DNA of 22,040 nt from an uncultured Slackia sp. (GTDB lineage Bacteria; Actinomycetota; Coriobacteriia; Coriobacteriales; Eggerthellaceae): positions 1 to 22,040 of the forward strand of contig USEZ01000017.1 of assembly GCA_900553775.1 (NCBI GenBank), in the 5' to 3' direction. The notes under the pieces were generated by a model. It ran no database searches, was not told where the DNA came from, and saw only the letters and a program-made list of their open reading frames with translations. Shown here in pieces: positions 1-7,659 of the stretch (the stretch's first letter is position 1; every line of letters begins with the position of its first letter). Made by a program: the position numbers and the translations under genes.

Positions 1-1
1 A

Positions 2-907
2 CGCGGTGAAGTACATCGTAACGACCCCATCGAGCCCGCGCAGCTGGGCATGGCCGTGTGCGACGCGCTCGACAAGTTCGCGCCGCACATCACGCATCCC
101 GAGATGACGGCCGAGCTGGAAGAGGAGATGGACAACATCGCCGAGGGCCGCACGACGAAGGCCCAGGTGGTGGACACGAGCCGCAACCTTTTGTCCGAGC
201 AGCTGGCCAGCCTGCTGCCGCACTCCGAGGAGGTGAAGGAGGCCCTGGCCGACGCCGTGGCCGCCGACGCCTACGTGGGCCCGTGTCCCAAGTGCGAGAA
301 GGACTTGCAGCTACGCGCGAGCCAGAAGACGCGCGGCATGTTCATCGGCTGCGCCGGCTGGCCCGACTGCGACGTCACGTACCCGCTGCCGAAGGGCAAG
401 GTGGAGGCCGTCCCCGAGCCGTGTCCCACGTGCGGCATGCCCCAGATCAAGGTGACGGCGTTTCGCTCGAAGCCGCGCGTTTTGTGCATCGACCCCAACT
501 GTCCGACCAATCAAGAGCCAGACGTCGTGGTGGGCACGTGCCCGACCTGCGCCGCGAAGGGCCTCGATAAAAAACTCATCGCCACCAAGAACCCGCGCAC
601 GCTCAAGCGCTTCATCCGCTGCGAGAACTACGACGAGTGCGAGACGAGCTATCCGCTGCCCCAATACGGCGAGCTGACGGCAACCGAAGAGGTATGCGAG
701 CATTGCGGCGCCCCCATGGTGATCGTGAAGACGGCGCGCGGCCCGTGGAAGCTCTGCCCGAACTTCAATTGCCCCGGCAAAGAGAAGGAAGCGGAAGAGA
801 AAGAGGCGAAGGCCGCCGCGAAAAAGGCCGCTGCGAAGACGAAGCCTGCGGCGAAAAAGACGGCGTCCAAAAAAACCGCGTCCAAAAAGGCGTCCGATAC
901 GAAGTAA
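2..907 (+). CDS. topA: DNA topoisomerase I (type IA), C-terminal part; 5' end outside window
   Basis: The reading frame is open from the window edge (first full codon at 2) to TAA at 905-907, giving 301 residues of a longer protein. The visible start (EPAQLGMAV, then MTAELEEEMDNIAEG) matches the end of the type IA topoisomerase core, where the family has a 'P-T-x-L-G' and 'T-x-x-L-E-x-x-M-x-x-I-x-x-G' pattern. The active-site tyrosine lies upstream and is not visible. Four zinc-ribbon modules follow, each with a CxxC pair and then a CX5C or CX4C pair (CAGWPDC, CIDPNC, CENYDEC, CPNFNC, alternating in spacing). The last ~50 residues are a Lys/Ala-rich tail (KKTASKK repeats), probably DNA-binding. 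The role is relaxation of negatively supercoiled DNA. The next gene begins 18 bases downstream, so the two are probably co-transcribed. Identification as a topoisomerase is strong; whether it is the bacterial or archaeal-like subtype cannot be judged from this part. Confidence 0.88.
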   Translation, partial: RGEVHRNDPIEPAQLGMAVCDALDKFAPHITHPEMTAELEEEMDNIAEGRTTKAQVVDTSRNLLSEQLASLLPHSEEVKEALADAVAADAYVGPCPKCEKDLQLRASQKTRGMFIGCAGWPDCDVTYPLPKGKVEAVPEPCPTCGMPQIKVTAFRSKPRVLCIDPNCPTNQEPDVVVGTCPTCAAKGLDKKLIATKNPRTLKRFIRCENYDECETSYPLPQYGELTATEEVCEHCGAPMVIVKTARGPWKLCPNFNCPGKEKEAEEKEAKAAAKKAAAKTKPAAKKTASKKTASKKASDTK

Positions 908-925
908 AAGGGGAGGCGAGGCCCG

Positions 926-2119
926 ATGTCGTCGTCGGAATCTCTCGCAGGGCCGAAGCGGGTCGCTTCGATCGCCGTGCTGGCGGGCGTCGCATTCATC
1001 CTGGGCGTTCCCGTGGGGTTCGTCCTCTGGACGCTTCTGAGCATCGCGTATGCCTTGTGCGATCTGGTGTGGAAGGGCATAGGCGCGACGACGGGCTGGG
1101 TGCTGTTTCCGCTTGTCGCGTGCGGCGTCGGCGGCGTGCTGATCGGGGCGTGGAACGCGCGCTTCAAAAGCGCGCCGTTGCCGTTTTACCAGGTAATGGC
1201 CCAAGCGAAGCGGGAAGGCGGCTATAGGCTCGAAAAGCCGGCGGCAAGCGCGGTCTCGTTTTTCCTTCCGATCGCCTTCGGCGGCGCAGTCGGGCCCGAA
1301 GCGGGCCTTATGGGCATGATCGCCGCAGGATGCACCTGGGTGGGATCGCGGCTGCGCCTGCTTGCCGAGAAGCTCGGGCTGCAGGAAAACGCCCGTTCAT
1401 CGCGCGCTTTTCTGACCAAGGGCCCGCGGCGCGCCGTCTATGCGGCGGGCGCCGCCGGCGGCATCGCAGGCGTCGCCTTGTATACGGCGTTTCTTCCGGG
1501 CGGCATGGCTCTTCCTCGCTTCGGCGCTCCCGCTGCGTTTTCTCCGTATGCGGCGCTATGCGCCCTTGCGTGCGTGCTGGCGGGGGGGGCGCTTGTCGTG
1601 CTGTACCATCTTTCCGTCGCCGCCGCCGGGCGCATCGCCGCGGCGTTCGGCGATCGCGGGGTGCTGCGCACGGCCGTGTGCGGCCTGGTTCTCGGCGCCG
1701 TCGCGGTGTTTCTTCCCTATGTGCTGTTCCCCGGAACCCAGCAGTTCGATGCGATCGCCGAATCATGGCAGGGCATGGCGGGATGGGCGCTGCTCGCCAC
1801 GGGCGTGCTCAAGACGTGCCTCGTGGGATTCTGCCTGAGCATGGGCTGGAGCGGAGGCCCGTATCTGCCGTTGGTGTTTTGCGCCGCCGTGTTCGGATAC
1901 GGCATGGCGTCGGTGCTCGGCGCCGATGCCGCGGTATGCGTATGCGCCGCGGTCTGCTCGCTCATGGGCGCGTTCGTGGGGAAATTCTTCGGCGCGTTTC
2001 TTTTCATGCTGCTGCTTTTCGCCCCGCAAAGCATTCCGCTCGTCGCCGTCTGCACGGCTGCGGGGGCCGCGCTTCCCATGCCGCGCGTTTGCAAGCCGAA
2101 CGACGCGGCGTGCGGATAA
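926..2119 (+). CDS. ClC-family chloride channel/transporter-like membrane protein
   Basis: This encodes 397 residues, mostly hydrophobic, with about ten or more predicted membrane segments. The ATG at 926 follows a GGGGAGG ribosome site at about 910-916. Family marks are a GAVGPE filter motif at residues 120-125 (counterpart of GREGPT in E. coli ClC), KSAPLPF at 81-87 (position of the GSGIP loop) and GWSGGPYLPL further on (counterpart of GGxFxP). The usual gating glutamate, third residue of GREGP, is Val122 here, and a Glu sits three places later (Glu125). The canonical proton/chloride coupling may therefore be altered or absent. ClC homologues with GPE-type motifs are known among bacteria and are often annotated only as 'ion channel' or 'chloride channel protein'. 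The substrate is unknown. The gene lies 18 bases after topA and is followed by the rplB promoter region. Family assignment is fairly sure, transport mode is not. Confidence 0.75.
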   Translation: MSSSESLAGPKRVASIAVLAGVAFILGVPVGFVLWTLLSIAYALCDLVWKGIGATTGWVLFPLVACGVGGVLIGAWNARFKSAPLPFYQVMAQAKREGGYRLEKPAASAVSFFLPIAFGGAVGPEAGLMGMIAAGCTWVGSRLRLLAEKLGLQENARSSRAFLTKGPRRAVYAAGAAGGIAGVALYTAFLPGGMALPRFGAPAAFSPYAALCALACVLAGGALVVLYHLSVAAAGRIAAAFGDRGVLRTAVCGLVLGAVAVFLPYVLFPGTQQFDAIAESWQGMAGWALLATGVLKTCLVGFCLSMGWSGGPYLPLVFCAAVFGYGMASVLGADAAVCVCAAVCSLMGAFVGKFFGAFLFMLLLFAPQSIPLVAVCTAAGAALPMPRVCKPNDAACG

Positions 2120-2184
2120 GCGGCCGTCGCGCGTGCGGACCCTCCGGCTTCATCGCAGCATCTTCACAAGCGGGAAAAACAATC

Positions 2185-2213
2185 TTGCAACAAGGTTGAC
2201 CGGGCATTATAAT
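2185..2213 (+). promoter_or_regulatory. Sigma-70-type promoter for the rplB ribosomal cluster
   Basis: A -35-like TTGCAA (2185-2190) is separated by exactly 17 bases from a perfect -10 TATAAT (2208-2213). The surroundings are locally AT-rich within GC-rich DNA. Transcription would begin near 2220, leaving a leader of about 168 bases before rplB at 2388. The site was seen directly; its activity is inferred. Confidence 0.72.
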
Positions 2214-2324
2214 TCTGCAATTGCGTCTGACGGTGAATGGATACACCCGGACGCGTGGAAACGGAGTCGAGGCTGCGCACTCCCTTTTGCGGCCCATTCG
2301 GCAATCGTTTCCCAGAATGCAAGG

Positions 2325-2368
2325 GGAGCGCCTGGTACGTGCAAGGAGTGGCACGCGAGCAGGGCTCC
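2325..2368 (+). promoter_or_regulatory. Nested stem-loop in the rplB leader
   Basis: GGAGC (2325-2329) can pair with GCTCC (2364-2368), and inside it CGTGC (2338-2342) can pair with GCACG (2351-2355). The structure ends three bases before the purine-rich ribosome site (GGAAGAAAGG, 2371-2380) of rplB. It could be a ribosomal-protein autoregulation element, but no known leader family was recognised. Confidence 0.4.
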
Positions 2369-2387
2369 AAGGAAGAAAGGTTGTTTG

Positions 2388-3218
<831 letters not shown>

Positions 3219-3242
3219 GCGACTCAACGTTAAGGAGAAACT

Positions 3243-3512
3243 GTGAGCAGAAGTTTGAAGAAAGGTCCTTTCGTCGAGCCGCGTCTTCTCGGTCGCATCA
3301 ATGCGATGAACGCTGCCGGCGAAAAGAACGTCATCAAGACGTGGTCTCGCTCTTCGACCATCTTCCCGGAAATGGTGGGCCACACCATCGCCGTTCACGA
3401 TGGCCGCAAGCATGTGCCCGTCTACATCACCGAGTCCATGGTCGGCCACAAACTGGGCGAGTTCGCTCCCACCCGTACGTTCAAGGGCCATGCCAACAAG
3501 GGCAAGAAGTAA
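3243..3512 (+). CDS. rpsS: 30S ribosomal protein S19
   Basis: This encodes 89 residues, starting MSRSLKKGPFV and containing KTWSRSSTI and HTIAVHDGRKHVPVYITESMVGHKLGEF, all diagnostic for S19. Translation starts at GTG (3243), preceded by AAGGAG at 3232-3237; no ATG is nearby that gives the family N-terminus. S19 binds 16S rRNA in the head of the small subunit together with S13. It sits 24 bases after rplB and 14 bases before rplV, in canonical order. Identification is certain. Confidence 0.97.
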   Translation: MSRSLKKGPFVEPRLLGRINAMNAAGEKNVIKTWSRSSTIFPEMVGHTIAVHDGRKHVPVYITESMVGHKLGEFAPTRTFKGHANKGKK

Positions 3513-3526
3513 GGAGGTAAACACAC

Positions 3527-3868
3527 ATGGAAGCAAAAGCAACCGCTAAGTACGTGCGTGTGACCCCCCGCAAAGCACGTCTCGTCATCGACCAGGTTCG
3601 CGGCAAAGACGTCGTCGCCGCCCGCGAAATCCTCCGCTTCTCCGAGCGCGCTATCGCCGAAGTCGTGGAGAAGGTCCTGAACTCCGCCGTCGCTAATGCG
3701 GAGAACAACCATCACATGCGTTCCGCCAATCTCGTCGTCAAGGCCGCCTATGTCGACGAGGGTCCCACTCTCAAGCGCATCCGTCCGCGTGCTAAGGGCT
3801 CCGCTTCGCGTATCCGCAAGCGCACCAGCCACATCACCGTTATCGTTGCGCCGCGAGAGGAGGCATAA
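3527..3868 (+). CDS. rplV: 50S ribosomal protein L22
   Basis: This encodes 113 residues, normal length. It shows the family pattern AKYVRVTPRKARLVIDQVRGKDV at the start and the basic beta-hairpin region RIRPRAKGSASRIRKRTSHITV at the end; in the ribosome that hairpin lines the exit tunnel. The ATG at 3527 follows AAGGAGGT (3511-3518), which overlaps the rpsS stop codon, so the two genes are tightly coupled. The stop is two bases before rpsC. L22 contacts all domains of 23S rRNA, and mutations in its loop give macrolide resistance in other bacteria. The hairpin looks intact here. Confidence 0.97.
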   Translation: MEAKATAKYVRVTPRKARLVIDQVRGKDVVAAREILRFSERAIAEVVEKVLNSAVANAENNHHMRSANLVVKAAYVDEGPTLKRIRPRAKGSASRIRKRTSHITVIVAPREEA

Positions 3869-3870
3869 GC

Positions 3871-4593
3871 ATGGGTCAGAAAATCATGCCCACCGGCTTC
3901 CGTCTCGGCATCACCGAAGACTGGCGTAGCCGCTGGTATTCCGACAAGGATTACGCCAAGAACCTTGAAAACGACCTCGCAATCCGTCGTTTCCTGGACA
4001 AGCACCTGGCAAAAGCCGCCGTCTCCAAAGTCGAGATCGAGCGTGCCGGCGACAAGGTCAAGATCATCATCACCACGGCTCGCCCGGGTGTCGTGATCGG
4101 CAAGAAGGGCGCCGAGATCGAAAGCCTGCGCAAGCAGCTCGCCAAGGTCGTCGGTGCTCCGGTCAACATCGAGGTCGTCGAGGTCAAGCGCCCCGAGCTC
4201 GATGCGAACCTGATTGCTCAGTCCGTGGCCGAGCAGCTCGAAGGCCGCGTCGCGTTCCGTCGTGCCATGCGCAAGGCCGTCCAGTCCGCCCGCAAGTCCG
4301 GCGCCCTGGGCATCCGTATCCAGTGCTCCGGCCGTCTGGGCGGCGCCGAGATGAGCCGCCGCGAGTGGTATCGCGAAGGCCGTGTGCCCCTGCACACCCT
4401 GCGTGCGAAGATCGACTACGGCTTCGCCACCGCTGCCACCACCATGGGCTCCATCGGCATCAAGGTCTGGGTCTACCACGGTGAAAAGCTTCCCGGCGGC
4501 AAGGTTCCCCAGCCCGCTCTCGAGGGCAACTCTCGTCCGTCGCGCGGCCGTCGCGGCGACCGCAACGATCGCAACGAAAGGGGTGCTAAATAA
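3871..4593 (+). CDS. rpsC: 30S ribosomal protein S3
   Basis: This encodes 240 residues, starting MGQKIMPTGFRLGIT. The KH domain carries the GVVIGKKGAEIE loop (about residues 73-84), and the C-terminal domain has IRIQCSGRLGGAEMSRREWYREGRVPLHTLRA. The tail is rich in Arg, Asp and Asn (RGRRGDRNDRNERGAK), as in many S3 proteins. S3 helps form the mRNA entry channel. The ribosome site GAGAGGAGG lies in the end of rplV. The stop codon TAA overlaps the rplP start by one base (TAATG), which indicates translational coupling. Identification is certain. Confidence 0.98.
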   Translation: MGQKIMPTGFRLGITEDWRSRWYSDKDYAKNLENDLAIRRFLDKHLAKAAVSKVEIERAGDKVKIIITTARPGVVIGKKGAEIESLRKQLAKVVGAPVNIEVVEVKRPELDANLIAQSVAEQLEGRVAFRRAMRKAVQSARKSGALGIRIQCSGRLGGAEMSRREWYREGRVPLHTLRAKIDYGFATAATTMGSIGIKVWVYHGEKLPGGKVPQPALEGNSRPSRGRRGDRNDRNERGAK

Positions 4594-5015
4594 TGCTAGC
4601 TCCTAAGCGCATCCGTCACCGCAAGGTGCAGCGTGGTTCTATGAAGGGCAAGGCCAAGGGCCATACCACCCTCAACCACGGCAGCTACGGCATCCAGGCA
4701 CTCGAAGCCCACTGGATCACCAACCGTCAGATCGAGGCCGCCCGTATCGCCATGACCCGTTACATGAAGCGTGGCGGTAAGGTGTGGATCACGATCTTCC
4801 CCGACAAGCCGATCACCCAAAAGCCCGCCGAGACCCGAATGGGTTCCGGTAAGGGCAACCCCGAGGCTTGGGTGGCCGTCGTGAAGCCGGGCCGCATCAT
4901 GTTCGAGATCGACGGCGTCGACGAGGCCACCGCTAAAGAGGCCCTCCGTCTTGCTATCAACAAGCTGCCCATCAAGTGCAAGATCGTTTCCAAGGAAACG
5001 GAGGTGGCTGAATAA
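4593..5015 (+). CDS. rplP: 50S ribosomal protein L16
   Basis: This encodes 140 residues, starting MLAPKRIRHRKVQRGSMKGK and containing ITNRQIEAARIAMTRYMKRGG and PAETRMGSGKGNPEAWVAVV, which identify L16. L16 lies near the A-site tRNA and organises 23S rRNA. Upstream, the common FGEYGL segment reads HGSYGI here, a lineage-level variation rather than damage. The start ATG overlaps the rpsC stop (TAATG), and the gene's own TAA overlaps the rpmC start in the same way. This gives a chain of three translationally coupled genes. Confidence 0.97.
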   Translation: MLAPKRIRHRKVQRGSMKGKAKGHTTLNHGSYGIQALEAHWITNRQIEAARIAMTRYMKRGGKVWITIFPDKPITQKPAETRMGSGKGNPEAWVAVVKPGRIMFEIDGVDEATAKEALRLAINKLPIKCKIVSKETEVAE

Positions 5016-5224
5016 TGAAGCCCGTAGAGATTCGTGAACTCTCTTCCGACGACCTGAACGTCAAGCTGAAAGAGGCTCGCGCCGAGCTGTTCAACCTGCG
5101 TTTCCAGATGGCGACCAGCCAGTTGGACAACACCGCTCGCGTGAAGCAGGTCAAAAAGGACATCGCGCGTCTGCAGACCGAGATGCGCGCCCGCGAGATC
5201 GCCGCTGCCGGCGCATTGAAGTAA
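5015..5224 (+). CDS. rpmC: 50S ribosomal protein L29
   Basis: This encodes 69 residues, starting MKPVEIRELSSDDLNVKLKEARAELFNLRFQ, the two-helix hairpin of L29, with the DNTARVKQVKKDIARLQTEMRARE second helix. L29 sits near the tunnel exit and forms part of the docking site for trigger factor and SRP. The start ATG shares one base with the rplP stop (TAATG); GGAGGT at 5000-5005 is the likely ribosome site. Identification is certain despite the small size because the sequence and position both match. Confidence 0.96.
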   Translation: MKPVEIRELSSDDLNVKLKEARAELFNLRFQMATSQLDNTARVKQVKKDIARLQTEMRAREIAAAGALK

Positions 5225-5240
5225 GGATTCGGGGAAACAG

Positions 5241-5504
5241 ATGACTGAAGAAATCCGTAACTCCCGCAAGGTCCGCCAGGGCGTCGTCGTGAGCGCTCCC
5301 GGCAACAAGACCATTGTGGTTCAGATCAAAGAACGCAAGCCGCACCCCGTGTACGGCAAGATGATGACGAGCACCAAGAAGTTCCATGCTCATGATGAGA
5401 ACAACGTGTGCGGCGTGGGCGACACCGTCTCCATCATGGAGACCCGCCCCCTGTCCAAGACGAAGCGCTGGCGTCTCGTCGAGATCATCGAAAAGGCCAA
5501 ATAG
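5241..5504 (+). CDS. rpsQ: 30S ribosomal protein S17
   Basis: This encodes 87 residues with the S17 OB-fold pattern: RQGVVVSAPGNKTIVVQIKERKPHP, then YGKMMTSTKKFHAHDENN and GDTVSIMETRPLSKTKRWRLVEI. S17 is a primary 16S rRNA-binding protein of the small-subunit body. The ATG at 5241 is preceded by AAGGA and GGGGAA. A short hairpin (TACGC/GCGTA, about 5507-5522) follows in the 42-base gap before rplN; it lacks a long T-run and is probably not a terminator. Confidence 0.97.
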   Translation: MTEEIRNSRKVRQGVVVSAPGNKTIVVQIKERKPHPVYGKMMTSTKKFHAHDENNVCGVGDTVSIMETRPLSKTKRWRLVEIIEKAK

Positions 5505-5546
5505 TCTACGCTTTTCTGCGTAAGCTAGTATCGGAAGGATTGCACA

Positions 5547-5915
5547 ATGATTCAGATGCAAACCATGCTGAACGTTGCCGACAACTCCGGCGCACGCAAG
5601 GTGCAGTGCATCAAGGTTCTCGGCGGCTCGAAGCGCCGTTACGCGGGCCTTGGCGACGTCATCATCTGCAGCGTCAAGGAGGCGGCTCCGAACGGCAACG
5701 TCAAAAAGGGCGATGTCGTGCGCTGCGTTGTCGTGCGTGTGAAGAAGGAAGTCCGTCGCAACGACGGTTCTTATATCCGCTTCGACCAGAACGCCGCCGT
5801 GTTGATCAACAACGACGGCGCTCCCAAGGGCACCCGTATCTTCGGGCCCGTGGCTCGCGAACTGCGCGATAAGAAGTACATGAAGATCGTGTCTCTGGCA
5901 CCCGAAACGCTGTAA
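5547..5915 (+). CDS. rplN: 50S ribosomal protein L14
   Basis: This encodes 122 residues, exactly the usual length, starting MIQMQTMLNVADNSGARKVQCIKVLGGS and ending with ARELRDKKYMKIVSLAPETL. L14 forms part of the subunit interface and contacts L19. The ribosome site is GGAAGGA (about 5535-5541). In many bacteria rplN is the first gene of the spc operon; here it is only 42 bases after rpsQ with no convincing promoter, so the S10- and spc-type genes appear fused. The gene ends 14 bases before rplX. Confidence 0.98.
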   Translation: MIQMQTMLNVADNSGARKVQCIKVLGGSKRRYAGLGDVIICSVKEAAPNGNVKKGDVVRCVVVRVKKEVRRNDGSYIRFDQNAAVLINNDGAPKGTRIFGPVARELRDKKYMKIVSLAPETL

Positions 5916-5929
5916 AGGAGGTCAGAAGC

Positions 5930-6253
5930 ATGAAAATGAACATCCGCAAAGGCGATAAGGTCGAAGTCATCACTGGCAAAGACAAGGGCAAGCAGGGCGT
6001 GGTCCTGCGCGGCATCCCGCAGAACCAGCGCGTGCTGGTCGAGGGCGTGAACATGGTCAAGAAGGCCATGCGTCCCACCCAGCAGAACCCGCAGGGCGGC
6101 ATCGTCACCAAGGAGGCTCCCATCCATGTCTCCAACGTGATGCTCATCTGCCCGAGCTGCGGCAAGCCGACCCGCGTTTCCAACAAGCGCGTCGACGGCA
6201 AGAAGGTCCGCGTTTGCAAGAAGTGCGGCGCAGACATCGTCGAGGCTAAATAA
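5930..6253 (+). CDS. rplX: 50S ribosomal protein L24, cysteine-containing (C+) form
   Basis: This encodes 107 residues. The N-terminal KOW domain is clear (IRKGDKVEVITGKDKGKQGVV), followed by RVLVEGVNMVKKAMRP. The C-terminal half carries two CxxC pairs, Cys74/Cys77 and Cys96/Cys99 (CPSC and CKKC), a zinc-ribbon-like arrangement found in some but not all bacterial L24 proteins. L24 initiates large-subunit assembly. The ATG at 5930 follows AAAGGAGG. The next gene, rplE, is 133 bases away rather than adjacent, and the gap holds hairpins and a candidate promoter. Confidence 0.97.
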   Translation: MKMNIRKGDKVEVITGKDKGKQGVVLRGIPQNQRVLVEGVNMVKKAMRPTQQNPQGGIVTKEAPIHVSNVMLICPSCGKPTRVSNKRVDGKKVRVCKKCGADIVEAK

Positions 6254-6264
6254 CTAATTTTGTG

Positions 6265-6288
6265 AGCGGGGGTTTTACAATCCCCGCT
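6265..6288 (+). promoter_or_regulatory. Hairpin after rplX
   Basis: AGCGGGG (6265-6271) pairs perfectly with CCCCGCT (6282-6288) around a short loop, 12 bases after the rplX stop. There is no T-run behind it, so it is not a standard intrinsic terminator. It may stabilise the rplX mRNA end or act as a processing or pausing site. It overlaps the candidate -35 of the internal promoter. Confidence 0.5.
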
Positions 6289-6301
6289 TGCTTGGTACAA
6301 T
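6274..6301 (+). promoter_or_regulatory. Candidate internal promoter ahead of rplE
   Basis: TTTACA (6274-6279) and TACAAT (6296-6301) are each one base from consensus and lie 16 bases apart. Transcription would start near 6308, about 80 bases before rplE. The same TACAAT word occurs before dxr and pyrH in this window, which supports its use as a -10 element. Activity is inferred. Confidence 0.45.
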
Positions 6302-6344
6302 GACCCTCCCTGCGTGTTTCGCGCGGGGGTAGGGACGTAGGGTC
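6302..6344 (+). promoter_or_regulatory. Stem-loop in the rplE leader
   Basis: GACCCT (6302-6307) can pair with AGGGTC (6339-6344), and the adjoining CCCT (6308-6311) with AGGG (6331-6334), leaving a small bulge (ACGT) and a GC-rich apical part. It lies at the expected transcription start of the internal promoter. The function is unknown; an autoregulatory site for a spc-type protein is possible but unsupported. Confidence 0.35.
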
Positions 6345-6386
6345 GGAAATCCTGCGTTTAAATCATCGAAAAGGAGAAATTTCAAG

Positions 6387-6935
6387 ATGGCTACTCCTCG
6401 TTTGAAGGAAAAGTACACCAACGAAATCGTCGCTCAGCTCGAGCGTGAGCTCAACATCGACAACATCAACAAGGTTCCCCGCCTTGAGAAGATCGTCGTG
6501 AACATGGGCGTCGGCGCCGCCGCGTCCGATTCCAAGCAGCTTGACGCCGCCATGGCCGACCTGCGCGTGATCACCGGCCAGCAGCCCTGCATCACCCGTG
6601 CGAAGAAATCCATCGCGGGCTTCCATATCCGCCAGGGTATGGCTATCGGCTGCAAGGTCACTCTGCGCGGCAACCGCATGTGGGAGTTCCTGGACCGTCT
6701 GCTGTCCATGGCTCTTCCTCGCGTGCGTGACTTCCGCGGTATCCCCACGACCTCTTTCGACGGTCGCGGCAACTACACCCTCGGCATCACCGAGCAGCTG
6801 ATCTTCCCCGAGATCGAGTACGACAAGGTCGACCGTACCCGCGGTATGGACATCACCTTCGTCACCACCGCTGAAAACAACACGGACGCCAAGGCCCTTC
6901 TGGATGCCCTGGGCTTCCCGTTCAAGAAGAACTAG
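6387..6935 (+). CDS. rplE: 50S ribosomal protein L5
   Basis: This encodes 182 residues, typical for L5. It has the conserved VPRLEKIVVNMGVGAAASDSK start, ITGQQPCITRAKKSIAGFHIRQGMAIGCKVTLRG in the middle and GRGNYTLGITEQLIFPEIEYDK near the C-terminus. L5 binds 5S rRNA and contacts P-site tRNA. The ATG at 6387 follows AAAAGGAGAAA. The gene begins a sub-cluster preceded by its own candidate promoter. The next gene, rpsZ, starts 50 bases downstream. Confidence 0.98.
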   Translation: MATPRLKEKYTNEIVAQLERELNIDNINKVPRLEKIVVNMGVGAAASDSKQLDAAMADLRVITGQQPCITRAKKSIAGFHIRQGMAIGCKVTLRGNRMWEFLDRLLSMALPRVRDFRGIPTTSFDGRGNYTLGITEQLIFPEIEYDKVDRTRGMDITFVTTAENNTDAKALLDALGFPFKKN

Positions 6936-6984
6936 GTTTCTACTCGACATTCGTTGAGTGAAGAAATAAGAAAGAAGGAAAAGC

Positions 6985-7144
6985 ATGGCAAAAAAATCGA
7001 TGATCGCCAAGGCTGCGCGCGAGCCGAAGTTCTCGACTCGGCCGTCCGCACTCTGTGTATCGCAAGTTCGGACTCTGCCGTGTGTGCCTGCGCGAACTCG
7101 CTCACAAAGGCGAACTGCCCGGTGTGACCAAGGCTTCCTGGTAA
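6985..7144 (+). pseudogene. rpsZ: 30S ribosomal protein S14, zinc type, broken by a net 26-base loss
   Basis: The frame from ATG 6985 gives MAKKSMIAKAAREPKFSTR, the correct start of the 61-residue zinc-type S14. It then shifts. From about 7040 the correct protein continues in another frame (GRPHSVYRKFGLCRVCLRELAHKG... to ...KASW) and stops at TAA 7142-7144. The span is 160 bases; a normal 61-codon gene plus stop is 186, so exactly 26 are missing. The lost part corresponds to the eight residues A-x-x-R-C-x-x-C between positions 19 and 28, that is, the first zinc CxxC pair. Read without correction, the frame runs to 7176 and gives 63 residues with a nonsense C-terminus. The ribosome site (AAGAAGGAAAAG) and neighbours rplE and rpsH are normal. 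S14 is normally essential, so either an S14 paralogue exists elsewhere or the gap is a sequence or assembly error. Confidence 0.9.
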
Positions 7145-7242
7145 GGCTTTCCACATCGGCGTGTGCCGGTCGGTAAGGCGTACGCGCTACGGGCGCCATT
7201 GCGTACCTCCGACTCCGCTCATCACGAACCAAAGGAGAAAAC

Positions 7243-7641
7243 ATGAGCATGAACGATCCCATTGCAGATATGCTTACGCGCGTGCGTAATGCAAACTCTG
7301 CCGGTAAGGCTACGGTTTCCATGCCGTCCTCGAAAAAGCTCGTCGAGATTGCCCGCATCATGACCGAAGAGGGCTACGTCCAGGGTTACGAGATCACCCC
7401 GGCCGCTCCTCGCGACATTCTCGAGATCACCCTCAAATACGGTGACAAGAAGGAGAAGGTCATCCGCGGCATCAAGCGTATTTCCAAGCCCGGCCTGCGT
7501 ATCTACGCCGGCAAGGATGAGCTGCCCCGCGTTCTGGGCGGCCTGGGCACCGCTGTCGTGTCCACCTCCAAGGGCGTTATGACCGACCGCGACGCGCGCA
7601 AAGCGGGCGTCGGCGGCGAAGTGATCGCGTACATCTGGTAA
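7243..7641 (+). CDS. rpsH: 30S ribosomal protein S8
   Basis: This encodes 132 residues, starting MSMNDPIADMLTRVRNANSA and ending with the S8 signature GVMTDRDARKAGVGGEVIAYIW. S8 binds the central domain of 16S rRNA and, in E. coli, represses the spc operon by binding its mRNA near rplE. The ATG at 7243 follows AAAGGAGAAAAC. The 98-base gap before it (7145-7242) is longer than most gaps in this cluster and contains a GTACGC/GCGTAC inverted repeat (7180-7185, 7201-7206). The gene is intact although the preceding rpsZ is broken. Confidence 0.98.
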   Translation: MSMNDPIADMLTRVRNANSAGKATVSMPSSKKLVEIARIMTEEGYVQGYEITPAAPRDILEITLKYGDKKEKVIRGIKRISKPGLRIYAGKDELPRVLGGLGTAVVSTSKGVMTDRDARKAGVGGEVIAYIW

Positions 7642-7659
7642 GGAAGGAAGGAGCTAGAT

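Noticed and set aside
6985..7176. 63-codon frame read as an intact small protein
   Set aside because: Only the first 19 residues are S14; the rest is out-of-frame sequence whose correct frame gives the S14 C-terminus. It is treated as a broken rpsZ.
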